64,000 nt of DNA from Thermodesulfobacteriota bacterium (GTDB taxonomy: Bacteria; Desulfobacterota_D; UBA1144; Nemesobacterales; UBA2774), in NCBI GenBank assembly GCA_040754335.1, contig JBFMCV010000004.1, forward strand, positions 248,001 through 312,000, read 5' to 3'. Below the pieces are notes generated by a model. It searched no databases, was not told the origin of the DNA, and saw only the letters and a list, made by a program, of their open reading frames with translations. Positions 1 through 8,425 of this stretch are shown here, piece by piece (within the stretch, counting starts at the first letter, position 1; every line of letters begins with the position of its first letter). The position numbers and the translations under genes are program-made.

Positions 1-416
1 TTTATCTTCGTCTATCTCTATCTTCTTCGATTTTTCGATGACCTCTTCGTTTACGTATATAGGGGAGTCCGTCCTGAGGGCTATGGCTATAGCGTCGCTC
101 GGTCTCGAATCGAGAGAGTATTCTTCGCTATCCCTCTTGAGGTAGATGCGTGCGTAGAAGGTATCGTCGCGGAGATCTGTGACCTCTATCTTGGTCACTA
201 TGAATTTCAGCTTCTCGAGGAGGTTCCTGACCAGGTCGTGTGTGATAGGCCTCAGCCTGGGTGTTTTCTCGAGCTCCATTGCAATCGAGCTCGCTTCCAT
301 GAACCCGATCCATATAGGAAGGGTCTTATCGTTTGCGCTGTCCTTCAATATTACGATCGGGGTGTTCGTAAACGGGTCGAGCGCTATCCCTGACACTTTC
401 ATCAGAAGAAACATAG
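1..416 (-). CDS. Bifunctional nuclease family (DUF151) protein, partial
   Basis: The reading frame starts at an ATG at 416-414 and runs off the window start, so the C-terminus is missing; about 138 codons are visible. The start is set by a strong GGAGGTGA ribosome site just upstream. The product has the conserved pattern of the BFN/DUF151 family: an N-terminal segment ending in LPIWIG, then SIAIE, and the RPSDAIAIALR block. Family members have reported DNase/RNase activity, but the physiological role is poorly defined. It lies 16 bp after miaB on the same strand and is probably co-transcribed, a common arrangement in deltaproteobacteria-like genomes. The family call is firm; the function in this organism is not shown. 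Confidence 0.88.
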
Positions 417-432
417 GTCACCTCCCATTTAA

Positions 433-1740
433 TTATACAGACAGTTCGCCGCGAAGGGAATTAAACAGCCCTTCCGTGATCCTGACCCTGAGTATTTTCC
501 CGGAAAGCACGCTGCTCCCCTTAAAGTGGGTGATTCTGTTGTGACTAGTCCTGCCTGTAAGAAACTCCGGATCGCTCTTGCTCGCCCCCTCCGCGAGCAC
601 TTCTTCGATCTGTCCGACCCTCTCCCGGTTTTTCCTCGACGTAACTTCACGCTGGAACGCCTGAAGGAGGGAGAGCCTCCTGTCGGCGGTATCCATATCC
701 ACAGTTTCATCTGCCGGGCAAGCGGCCGCCTGAGTGCCGGGGCGAGGGGAGAATTTAAATGAGAACGCGCTGTCGAACTCTATCTCTTCGAGTAAAGACA
801 TCGTGTCCATGAAGTCCTGCTCTGTTTCCCCGGGATACCCGACTATTATGTCCGTGGACAGAGCCATGTCGGGCACGGCGTCCTTCAGTCTCTTAACGGT
901 GTCCGAATACCATTCCCTCGTATACGTCCTCTTCATCTTTCCGAGTACCTCGTTAGAGCCGGACTGGACAGGCAGGTGGATGTGGCGGCAAATTTTAGGC
1001 ACGTCCCTCACGGCTTCGATCATCCTCGCCGTGATGTCCCTCGGGTAGGAAGTCGTGAACCTTATCCTTTCGAGGCCCTCCACGTCGGCCGCGGCCCTGA
1101 GGAGGTCACCGAACTTATATCCGTTCTCCTTCCATGAATTGACTGTCTGGCCTATGAACGTGACCTCGCGCACGCCCTTGCCGACGAGGTTCCTCGTTTC
1201 TCTCAATATGTCAGCGAGCGGTCTGTTGACTTCGTTTCCCCTTACGTAGGGTACTATGCAGTATGAGCACCTCTTGTTGCATCCCTGCTGGACCGATACG
1301 AACGCGGTGACCTTCCCTTCGGCGTGATAGGGCTCGATATCGAAGAGCTCCTGAACGTTGTAAGAGGTTTCCACCGAGCGCCGCTTTTCGTTTTCTATCT
1401 TTTTAATCAGCTCGGGCAGTTTGGGGATAGCCCTCGGCCCCAGCACGAAATCGAGGTGCGGCATTCTGTGAAGGAGCTTGTCTCCGTAGAGCTGCGCGAC
1501 GCAACCCGAGATGCCTACTATGAGATCGGGATTGTTCGACTTCAAATGTTTATACTTACCGAGACTGCTGAACGCCTTCTGGTCGGCCTTATCCCTAATG
1601 GCGCATGTATTGATGATGATAATGTCGGCTTTTTCCGGGTTGTCGGTCGTCTCGGCACCAAGCGCGTTTCGAATCCTGTCGGAATCGTACTCGTTCATCT
1701 GACAGCCGTAGGTCTCTATGTATAAATGCTTATTGCTCAT
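433..1740 (-). CDS. miaB: tRNA-2-methylthio-N6-dimethylallyladenosine synthase MiaB
   Basis: A 435-residue radical-SAM methylthiotransferase that adds the 2-methylthio group to i6A37 of tRNAs reading UNN codons. The N-terminal MTTase domain has the three cluster cysteines C13, C46 and C80. The radical-SAM cysteines are C154, C158 and C161 (CNKRCSYC), followed by the VRGNE signature. A TRAM domain forms the last 65 or so residues. Length and motif order match MiaB rather than MtaB or RimO; the YGCQMNEYDS start is MiaB-like. It is the first gene of a two-gene minus-strand unit with the DUF151 nuclease. Confidence 0.95.
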   Translation of the reverse strand: MSNKHLYIETYGCQMNEYDSDRIRNALGAETTDNPEKADIIIINTCAIRDKADQKAFSSLGKYKHLKSNNPDLIVGISGCVAQLYGDKLLHRMPHLDFVLGPRAIPKLPELIKKIENEKRRSVETSYNVQELFDIEPYHAEGKVTAFVSVQQGCNKRCSYCIVPYVRGNEVNRPLADILRETRNLVGKGVREVTFIGQTVNSWKENGYKFGDLLRAAADVEGLERIRFTTSYPRDITARMIEAVRDVPKICRHIHLPVQSGSNEVLGKMKRTYTREWYSDTVKRLKDAVPDMALSTDIIVGYPGETEQDFMDTMSLLEEIEFDSAFSFKFSPRPGTQAAACPADETVDMDTADRRLSLLQAFQREVTSRKNRERVGQIEEVLAEGASKSDPEFLTGRTSHNRITHFKGSSVLSGKILRVRITEGLFNSLRGELSV

Positions 1741-1935
1741 GTAATTAACAATGTAACGCTCACGCCGGGCTTAGTCAAGAAAAAATCCGGGGTGAAAATA
1801 CGCGTAAGATGCAGTAAATTTTATATTTAGGGGCCACGACGCGGCCGATTTTACCTGATTGACATAGACAGGGAAATTTAGTAGGATGGAGGAAAGTTGC
1901 GCGGGCAACTAGACTGGGGGCAAGGAGAATGAAGA

Positions 1936-3276
1936 ATGAACGGCGGCACTGCTGACAGCGCTAACGCACGGCACGGGCTCTTCGCCTGGACGAGGGTGAT
2001 AACCCCCGATCAGTGGAGGGCGTTTCTCGCGGCATTCCTGGGATGGACCTTAGACGCGATGGATTTGCTTCTCTTCGCATTCGCCGTGGGGTCTATAGGA
2101 AAGGTGTTTAACCTGTCCGAAGCCTGGGTCGGCGCGCTGTTCTCGGTCACACTGTTTTCATCCGCGTTCGGCGGTGCTCTCTTCGGCATAGTGTCCGATT
2201 ACATCGGGCGGGTGAGAGCCCTTACCTATACGATAATAGTGTATTCCGCGTTCACCGGCCTGAGCGCCTTTTCACCCAACATCGTGTTCCTCCTCGCCTG
2301 CCGTCTCATCCTCGGGCTCGGAATGGGCGGTGAGTGGGCATCGGGCGAGGTGCTTGTCGCTGAGAAATGGCCGAAAGAGCACAGGGGAAAGGTCATCGGC
2401 ATGGTCCAGAGCGGCTGGGGGATAGGCTACATACTCGCGGCGATACTGGCCACGCTCATCATCCCGTTTTTTAAAGCCGGTCAGACATATACAATACCTC
2501 TCCTTAATATTAGTCTCGACGGGCTCGACCTTGGATGGAGGGTGCTGTTCTTCGTGGGTGTAGCGCCCGCCTTTCTGGTTTTCTATATCAGGAAACACCT
2601 CGATGAGCCTGAGGTCTGGAAGAAAACGAGCGAGCTCAGAAAGGAAGGCAAGCTGAGTGAAAAGGGTCATGGCTTCACCCTCGGACAGATATTCGGGGCA
2701 GATCTAATAAGATATACGATCACCGCCTCCCTGCTTACGAGCCTGTGCATGATAGCCTACTGGGGGTTATATTTCTGGCTTCCCCAGTTTCTCGCGAGCG
2801 ACAAGGGCGTGGGTTTGAATACGAAGGGCTTTATCTGGATCATACCAATTAATATAGGGGCGTTCATCGGGTGTAATACATTCGGCTTTATAAGCGACAA
2901 GTTCGGGCGCAGACCCGTTTTCGTAGGGTATCTCCTAGTTATGGCCGTTTTGGTATGGTTTTTCGGTCACGCAACCACTTTGAGGGAGGTCCTCATATTG
3001 GGGCCCTTTATCGGGTTTTTCGGCACGGGTTTTTATTCCGGCTTCGGAGCTATTTTCTCCGAGATTTTCCCGACAAGGGCTAGAGGTACGGCCCAGGGGT
3101 TTTGCTATAACGTCGGAAGGGGTGTGTCTGCCGTCGCCCCTCCTCTTATTGGATTCCTCGTGGACAAGTACGGATTTGCCGTCGGGCTTACGACGGTTTC
3201 GGTTTTTGCGGTTGCGGCCGCTGTGGTGGTTCTGACTCTCCCCGAAACGAAGGGCAAGGCGCTGGATATAGAATAA
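1936..3276 (+). CDS. MFS transporter (sugar/aromatic acid:H+ symporter-like)
   Basis: A 446-residue major facilitator superfamily permease with about 12 membrane segments. The two MFS signature loops are visible after TM2 (GIVSDYIGR) and after TM8 (GFISDKFGRR). TM1 carries the acidic GWTLDAMD motif seen in the AAHS/NanT-like branch of proton symporters. The start is chosen from AAGGAG 8 bp upstream. It stands alone: 195 bp after the divergent miaB start and 311 bp before the ammonium transporter. The substrate cannot be read from sequence; organic or sugar acids are an inference from the subfamily. Confidence 0.85.
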   Translation: MNGGTADSANARHGLFAWTRVITPDQWRAFLAAFLGWTLDAMDLLLFAFAVGSIGKVFNLSEAWVGALFSVTLFSSAFGGALFGIVSDYIGRVRALTYTIIVYSAFTGLSAFSPNIVFLLACRLILGLGMGGEWASGEVLVAEKWPKEHRGKVIGMVQSGWGIGYILAAILATLIIPFFKAGQTYTIPLLNISLDGLDLGWRVLFFVGVAPAFLVFYIRKHLDEPEVWKKTSELRKEGKLSEKGHGFTLGQIFGADLIRYTITASLLTSLCMIAYWGLYFWLPQFLASDKGVGLNTKGFIWIIPINIGAFIGCNTFGFISDKFGRRPVFVGYLLVMAVLVWFFGHATTLREVLILGPFIGFFGTGFYSGFGAIFSEIFPTRARGTAQGFCYNVGRGVSAVAPPLIGFLVDKYGFAVGLTTVSVFAVAAAVVVLTLPETKGKALDIE

Positions 3277-3453
3277 AAATCGTACCCGGTATAACCATGC
3301 CATCCCCTGTTCACTCCTCCGTCTTCAGGAGCCTCGCCTAATCGCAATCATTTTTGCCTGATTTCGCACATGCACGAAAATCAAACCTGTGTGCTTAATA
3401 ACTAAGCAATAAACATACTGCAAACGGTTCTCCCGGCCTGCCAGCTGCGACAA

Positions 3454-3473
3454 TTATAATTCAATGATTATAA
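3454..3473. promoter_or_regulatory. Imperfect 20-bp palindrome upstream of sigma-54 promoter
   Basis: Two TTATAA half-sites (3454-3459 and 3468-3473) sit in an inverted, AT-rich 20-bp arrangement centred about 57 bp upstream of the -24 element of the amt promoter. The position suits an enhancer-binding protein site, but it does not match the NtrC consensus with TGCAC half-sites. The regulatory role is inference. Confidence 0.25.
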
Positions 3474-3518
3474 GCTGTAAGAGCCGTATTTACTTCTGTA
3501 ATTTCTTCTGAATTCGCA

Positions 3519-3534
3519 TGGCATATCTCTTGCA
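3519..3534 (+). promoter_or_regulatory. Sigma-54 (RpoN) -24/-12 promoter for amt
   Basis: The sequence TGGCATATCTCTTGCA has the invariant GG at 3520-3521 and GC at 3532-3533 with exactly 10 bp between them, the RpoN hallmark, and only one or two departures from the TGGCAC-N5-TTGCA consensus. Transcription would begin near 3545, giving a leader of about 45 nt before the amt start at 3589. Nitrogen-limitation control through NtrC-type activators is typical for amt genes and fits this site. No activator gene lies in the window. Confidence 0.85.
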
Positions 3535-3588
3535 CCTTAATCCCGCCAAGATCTCGTTTCAGATCGTTTCCAAAGGAGGATTTAAGAT

Positions 3589-5031
3589 ATGGAATGGCTT
3601 GATCGCGGATTGAAGGGAATAAGAAGGTATGCGGGTTTGATGCTTCTTCCGGCCCTGCTGGTTCTGGGGTCGTCACTGTCTTACGCTCAGGAAGATGCCG
3701 GGCCGACCGTGGCTGACACAATGTTTACCGTCAACAACATATGGATGCTTATCGCTGCGTTCCTCGTATTTATCATGCATCTGGGTTTTGCAACGGTTGA
3801 ATCCGGACTTACCCGGGCGAAAAACACAACGAATATTTTATTCAAGAATACTGCGGTTCCGGCGATAGGTCTGCTCACGTATGCGATCGTGGGCTTCAAC
3901 CTGATGTACCCGGGAACTTTTTCGATGGGGGAATATTTCGGATTTTCGGGTTTTGGTTTAACAATGCCCGAAGGGGCCGCGGGGTTAATCGGATATGCAG
4001 ATGGTCACTATACCTATTGGACCGACTTCATCTTCCAGGCGATGTTCGCCGCGACTTGCGCGACGATCGTATCCGGAGCTGTCGCGGAGAGGATAAAGCT
4101 CGCGAGCTTCCTCGTATTCACGGTATTCTTCGTTTCGTTTGTATATACGATAGCGGGCTCATGGAAGTGGGGCGGCGGCTGGCTCAACACCATGGGTTTT
4201 TACGACTTTGCAGGTTCGACGCTCGTGCACAGCGTAGGCGGGTGGGGGGCTTTGATCGGCGCTATAATTCTCGGCCCGCGAATCGGAAAATATACCAAGG
4301 AAGGAGTGAAGCCGATCCCCGGTCACAGTATGCCGCTTGCTACGATCGGCGTGTTCATGCTGTGGCTCGGCTGGTTCGGGTTTAACGGCGGGTCCGTGCT
4401 TTCTGCGGATGCCGGTCCGGTCTCCCTTGTATTCGTAACGACCTCGCTTGCAGCCGCTGCAGGTATTATCGGAGCCATGATCGTTTCGTGGATAGTATTC
4501 AAGAAGCCCGACCTTTCGATGATGCTGAACGGGTGTCTTGCCGGCCTTGTAGGCATAACTGCCGGAGCAGACGTCACTACACCCTTGACTTCCGTCATCA
4601 TAGGTGCGGTGGCGGGGTGCATAGTTGTCATGTCCGTAATAATCATTGACAAGGTAATCAAGGTGGACGATCCGGTGGGAGCCGTCTCCGTACACCTCGT
4701 ATGCGGTATCTGGGGAACGTTGGCAGTCGGTATATTCAGCACTAATCCGGAGCACAGCTTCATTACGCAGCTCATCGGAGTCGCCGCTTACGGGATATTC
4801 ACCGTCGTTTGTTCGCTCATTCTCTTCTTGGTCATAAAGGTCACGATGGGGCTCCGTGTATCCGCGGAAGAGGAAATGGCCGGACTTGACATAGGCGAGC
4901 ACGGAATGACCGCATACCCCGATTTTCAGCAGGTGGCTGAGGCCGGAGGCTCCACGATGTATATGTCGACAGCCGAGCCCTCGGAAAAAGGCGGGTCTAA
5001 AGTGTTTAAGGAAAGCGAGCAGAAGTCTTGA
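3589..5031 (+). CDS. amtB: Ammonium transporter (Amt family)
   Basis: A 480-residue Amt/Mep/Rh channel that conducts ammonium across the inner membrane. An N-terminal hydrophobic segment ending in SYAQ looks like the cleavable signal of many Amt proteins, followed by 11 membrane helices. The pore twin histidines are H214 (LVHSVGG) and H369 (VHLVCGIWG). The start follows an AAAGGAGGA ribosome site at 3572-3580. It is the first gene behind the sigma-54 promoter and is followed by an outer-membrane beta-barrel gene 108 bp downstream with no terminator between. No glnK/PII gene is adjacent, which is unusual for amtB. Confidence 0.95.
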   Translation: MEWLDRGLKGIRRYAGLMLLPALLVLGSSLSYAQEDAGPTVADTMFTVNNIWMLIAAFLVFIMHLGFATVESGLTRAKNTTNILFKNTAVPAIGLLTYAIVGFNLMYPGTFSMGEYFGFSGFGLTMPEGAAGLIGYADGHYTYWTDFIFQAMFAATCATIVSGAVAERIKLASFLVFTVFFVSFVYTIAGSWKWGGGWLNTMGFYDFAGSTLVHSVGGWGALIGAIILGPRIGKYTKEGVKPIPGHSMPLATIGVFMLWLGWFGFNGGSVLSADAGPVSLVFVTTSLAAAAGIIGAMIVSWIVFKKPDLSMMLNGCLAGLVGITAGADVTTPLTSVIIGAVAGCIVVMSVIIIDKVIKVDDPVGAVSVHLVCGIWGTLAVGIFSTNPEHSFITQLIGVAAYGIFTVVCSLILFLVIKVTMGLRVSAEEEMAGLDIGEHGMTAYPDFQQVAEAGGSTMYMSTAEPSEKGGSKVFKESEQKS

Positions 5032-5139
5032 ATGCAGCATGAAAGCAGAGATAAGAGGCGAGGCCTTCCGGTCTCCGGCGGGTCTCGCTACGAAACGAAA
5101 CAAGGTGTAAAAACTAATTTAAAGGAGGATAGGTCAGAA

Positions 5140-6477
5140 ATGAAAAAGTTAACTCTCATGATTCTGATGTTAACTCTTTTGTTGCCGGTCGGTTCGCTTC
5201 CTTCATTCGCCCAGAGCACGGAGCAGGAGATCCAGGAGCTCAAGCAGATGATTGAGCAGAACAGCAAGCAGAACGAAGAGCTGATGAGGAGGATAGAGCA
5301 GCTCGAATCCGAGAAGGCCTCTACTCAGATGAAGATGGACAAGTTCATATCGGAGCAGGAAGACAAGGACCTGAAATACGACGGCCTCTTGACTTTCTTC
5401 GACGCCATCGACCTCGGGTTCTATGTCGACACGACTTATCAGTACGTATTTAACCGCGGTCTCACGGACAGCCTGCAGCTGAGGGCGCTGTATCCCGACA
5501 ACCAGCAGTTCGCGCTGAACGCAGCCACGCTCACTCTCTCCAAGACGCCGTCGATGGAGGGCGGGTTGATGAACCTGCTAGGTTTCAGGGCGGACATACT
5601 CTTCGGTGAGCAGGCCACGGAGCTGGGCGGGGAAGGTTTCGACAGCGACGTCGTAGACCCTTACCAGGCGTACCTCCAGGTATTGGCCCCTGTAGGGAAC
5701 GGCATCAATATATTCGCGGGCCGCTTTGTGACTCTCGCAGGATACGAAGTAATCGAGGCCTGGAAAGACCCGAACATCACCCGATCGATTTTGTTCGGGT
5801 TCGCGATTCCGTTCACCCATACCGGTATAAGGACGAATTACACGGCAGGGCCGATAACGCTCACGGCAGGTCTTAACAACGGTTGGGACCAGGTCGAGGA
5901 GCTGAACGATTCCCCGACGATAGAGAGCCAGATAGCATACAGCTACGCGGGGACTACGATATCGAGCGCCTGGCTTGGCGTGACCGGTTACTTCGGCGAA
6001 GAGCCGAGCGGACTCGGGTTCGGTGGACAGGGGTGGCGCGAGCTTATAACCGCGGTCGGCACGATAACGTTCGTGGAGAAGCTTACGTTCATAGTGGATG
6101 CCGACTTCGGCTGGCAGCAGGACGTAGTGTTCGACGAGCTAGGCAGCGAAGAGAACGTATCCTGGTGGGGTATAGCGGGATACATCGTTGTCGATCCGCA
6201 TCCGGCGGTCAGACTCGCGCTCAGGGGCGAATACTTCGACGACCCCGAGGGATACAGGACCGGTCTTAACCAGAAGCTCTTCGAGTTTACGCCGACTCTG
6301 ATATTAAAGCCTTTCAAGGGTCTAATTGCGGGTAACAAATTCCTCGATAACTTCGAGGCCCGTGCCGAGTTCAGATGGGACCATTCGGACGAGAATTTCT
6401 TCATCACCAAAGACGACGGTTTCAAGAAGGACCAGTACGGTGTGATGGGACAGCTGCTTTACTGGATACAGTTGTAA
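5140..6477 (+). CDS. Outer-membrane beta-barrel protein (BBP2/OmpL-like porin)
   Basis: A 445-residue exported protein. The start at 5140 is preferred over an upstream in-frame ATG at 5032 because AAAGGAGGA lies at 5121-5129 and a clean signal peptide (MKKLTL... ending SFAQ) begins there. Residues 25-65 form a charged coiled coil (EIQELK/EELMRRIEQLES). The rest alternates short aromatic-rich strands typical of a beta-barrel and ends with LLYWIQL, an aromatic-rich outer-membrane C-terminus. It resembles the putative porin family PF07642. It lies in the amt operon, so a role in solute or ammonium passage under nitrogen limitation is plausible but inferred. A strong terminator follows. Confidence 0.8.
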   Translation: MKKLTLMILMLTLLLPVGSLPSFAQSTEQEIQELKQMIEQNSKQNEELMRRIEQLESEKASTQMKMDKFISEQEDKDLKYDGLLTFFDAIDLGFYVDTTYQYVFNRGLTDSLQLRALYPDNQQFALNAATLTLSKTPSMEGGLMNLLGFRADILFGEQATELGGEGFDSDVVDPYQAYLQVLAPVGNGINIFAGRFVTLAGYEVIEAWKDPNITRSILFGFAIPFTHTGIRTNYTAGPITLTAGLNNGWDQVEELNDSPTIESQIAYSYAGTTISSAWLGVTGYFGEEPSGLGFGGQGWRELITAVGTITFVEKLTFIVDADFGWQQDVVFDELGSEENVSWWGIAGYIVVDPHPAVRLALRGEYFDDPEGYRTGLNQKLFEFTPTLILKPFKGLIAGNKFLDNFEARAEFRWDHSDENFFITKDDGFKKDQYGVMGQLLYWIQL

Positions 6478-6528
6478 ATGATTTGATTTAGAGTACTCAT
6501 CTCTCCATATCTCCTTTGTGTGGGCGGG

Positions 6529-6572
6529 GGGAGAACAGCGCGGGTTATCGGCTGTTCTCCCTTTTGTCTTTT
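6529..6572 (+). terminator. Rho-independent terminator after amt-porin operon
   Basis: A perfect 11-bp stem GGGAGAACAGC (6529-6539) pairs with GCTGTTCTCCC (6551-6561) across an 11-nt loop and is followed by TTTTGTCTTTT. It begins 52 bp after the porin stop codon. Confidence 0.95.
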
Positions 6573-6699
6573 AAGGAACTTGGAGCCGCCGTATCGATAA
6601 TTTTCTCGCTTGCCTGTAAATTTTTAGTTAGGTAGAATTAAATCCGCTTTTCGGGGGGATGCCTAATCGGCCCCCGTATTCTTCCTTAATATACCGTGT

Positions 6700-6772
<73 letters not shown>

Positions 6773-6831
6773 ATTTTTGTTCAATAAAATCAATAGGTTG
6801 TATCAGATTATCACTTAGCGATTAAACTTCT

Positions 6832-6852
6832 ACCAAAGAATAACCAAAGAAT
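6832..6852 (+). repeat. Tandem ACCAAAGAAT repeats (recombinase arm-site-like)
   Basis: Two head-to-tail copies of ACCAAAGAAT with an 11-bp period, 60 bp inside the island from the tRNA-Phe end. A matching pair occurs at 14170-14191, 72 bp beyond the tRNA-Ser fragment. The position and helical-turn spacing suit arm-type binding sites of a tyrosine recombinase; that role is inferred. Confidence 0.5.
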
Positions 6853-6964
6853 GAATCATGAAAAGTTGAGCCACTTTTACAAGTTGAAATTAAGCAGCAG
6901 AAATATGTTTGTTTGGTAACAAGTACTTACAGGAAATGAATTTAGACCGATGCTTCCCTTTAAA

Positions 6965-7016
6965 TAGAGCAAGAGGACTAAAGTCCTCAGGTCGGATGTT
7001 GGAACCCTCTCCGGAC
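6965..7016 (+). pseudogene. Degenerate copy of tRNA-Phe 3' half
   Basis: The sequence aligns with the tRNA-Phe gene from the D-stem 3' strand (TAGAGC) through the anticodon stem (GAGGACT...TCCTC) to the acceptor end (TCTCCGGAC), with scattered substitutions and about two single-base gaps. The anticodon loop and T-arm no longer form a valid tRNA. It is 200 bp downstream of the intact gene, as expected for the relic of an older attachment site. Confidence 0.5.
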
Positions 7017-7172
7017 GCGCTAATATACTCAAGTGAATTCAGATAGTTATAAGTGTATTTAGAATACGGAGTGTATTTCATAATCTAAGAATCTTCTTAG
7101 AATCATCTAGCCTTTGCGATTGGATGTAGCGGACTCTACACACAGTATGGAGCAGCTCTGTAAGCTCCCCAT

Positions 7173-7988
7173 TTATGTAGACAGTTTTAAAGTAGAACTT
7201 TTGGTTGTTACTATTTCCCTGAACACGCTTGGCGGCAGCCCTCCGAGCGACTCATGGGGACGCTGTTCATTATAGCCCCTGAGCCAGTCATCCGCCATAT
7301 CCTGTGCCTGCTCAAGGTCTTCAAATAAGTAAGTATCTAACACTTCCTCACGGAATGTTCTGTTTAAGCGTTCTATATACGCATTCTGCACAGGCTTACC
7401 CGGCTGTATATAGAGTATGTCGATGCCGTGCTCTCTGCACCAGTCAACGAAGCTCTGGGAGGTCAGCTCCGGGCCGTTGTCACAGCGAATAGCCCCCGGA
7501 AGCCCTCTCCACTCCCTGAGCTCCTCCATTACCCGCACCAGCCTTCCAGCAGGCAGTGAAGGATCTATTACTATACTCAGCGCCTCCCTCACACCCTCGT
7601 CCAAGACGTTGAGTACACGGAAGCGACGCCCCGAGTACAACGTATCACTCATAAAATCAAGTGACCAGACCAAGTTCGGCATATTTGTTACTTCCATGCT
7701 CTGGCGCTCCCGTATAGGAACCCGCTTCCTCGTCCTTCGTTTCAAATTCAGTCCCATGGCGCAATATACCCTGTAAACACGCTTATGATTCCAGAAGTGA
7801 CCATCGAGCTTAATCCTCCCGTAGCACTTCCAAAACCCCCACCGGCCGTGCTGCCCTATTACCGCATTGAGCGCTACTATTAAAGGCCCGTCCCTTTCCG
7901 ACCAGTCTACTCCTTGCCTGTAGTAAGCCGCCCTCGATAAAAACATGGAACTGAATGCCCTCTTCACCGTAAGCCTGTGCTCTGCCAC
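7173..7988 (-). CDS. IS3-family transposase OrfB (rve integrase core)
   Basis: The DDE catalytic part of the transposase, 271 residues from the first ATG. The catalytic residues lie in SLDF (Asp), RCDNGPE (Asp) and NAYIERLNRTFREE (Glu, with the K/R seven residues on), and the HTH_21 segment is N-terminal. The frame stays open upstream of this ATG to the A7 run near 8030-8036, so the working product is expected to be OrfAB made by -1 frameshifting from orfA. The reading frame is intact and ends inside the left inverted repeat, as is usual. Confidence 0.92.
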   Translation of the reverse strand: MAEHRLTVKRAFSSMFLSRAAYYRQGVDWSERDGPLIVALNAVIGQHGRWGFWKCYGRIKLDGHFWNHKRVYRVYCAMGLNLKRRTRKRVPIRERQSMEVTNMPNLVWSLDFMSDTLYSGRRFRVLNVLDEGVREALSIVIDPSLPAGRLVRVMEELREWRGLPGAIRCDNGPELTSQSFVDWCREHGIDILYIQPGKPVQNAYIERLNRTFREEVLDTYLFEDLEQAQDMADDWLRGYNEQRPHESLGGLPPSVFREIVTTKSSTLKLST

Positions 7989-8023
7989 CAGAAACTCTAC
8001 CGCTTCCCTCTTCTCAGGTGGCC

Positions 8024-8290
8024 TTAAAGCTTTTTTTCAATCAGGTACTTAAGCGCCCGGTTCTCCAGGCTCACATCGGCATACATCTGCTTTAGCCTCC
8101 GGTTCTCCCCCTCAAGCTCCTTGAGCTTCTTCACGTCGGAGACTTCCATGCCGCCGTACCTGGACTTCCACTTGTAATACGTCGCAGAGCTTATGTTGTA
8201 CTTACGCCAGATGTCCTGAACCTTAACCCCGGCATCGACTTCCTTCAGAATCCCAACTATCTGCGATTCGCTGAATCTCGACTTCTTCAT
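8024..8290 (-). CDS. IS3-family transposase OrfA (HTH_Tnp_1)
   Basis: An 88-residue DNA-binding subunit with a helix-turn-helix (KKSRFSESQIVGILKE..., SATYYKWKSRYGG) and a C-terminal leucine-zipper-like segment (LKELEGENRRLKQMY). Its last codons, IEKKL, cover an A7 tract followed by G. This is the standard slippery site for the OrfAB fusion. AGGAGG lies 6 bp before the ATG. Confidence 0.93.
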   Translation of the reverse strand: MKKSRFSESQIVGILKEVDAGVKVQDIWRKYNISSATYYKWKSRYGGMEVSDVKKLKELEGENRRLKQMYADVSLENRALKYLIEKKL

Positions 8291-8425
8291 TTGAACCTCC
8301 TGACCTGCGTTATTTTGCCAGAAAGTTCTACTTATCGCCTGTCTACCTTTTAGGGGAGCTTACAATCGCCTTATAAAATATAATTGAGTGGTCGTCAGAA
8401 AACTTTTGACTAATCGTTAGAGGGC

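Larger units (their letters stand above)
7159..8364 (-). mobile_element. IS3-family insertion sequence (IS407-like group)
   Basis: A 1206-bp element bounded by imperfect inverted repeats of about 44 bp. Both ends start TGTAAGCTCCCC and share GTAGACAG and AGTAGAACTTT blocks in order. It encodes orfA and orfB in the usual overlapping frames. I see no flanking target duplication (CTC on the left, ATC on the right), so the copy may have recombined or its flanks have changed. Transposase motifs are intact. Confidence 0.9.

Noticed and set aside
3360-3400. TGCAC...GTGTGC pair upstream of amt as an NtrC site
   Set aside because: The half-sites are too far apart for the NtrC consensus and the match is weak.
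5032-5139. N-terminal extension of the beta-barrel gene
   Set aside because: The added 36 residues precede a normal signal peptide that has its own AAAGGAGGA site.
6890-7081. Minus-strand 63-codon frame next to tRNA-Phe
   Set aside because: It reads antisense through the degenerate tRNA-Phe copy; peptide is of tRNA-artefact type.
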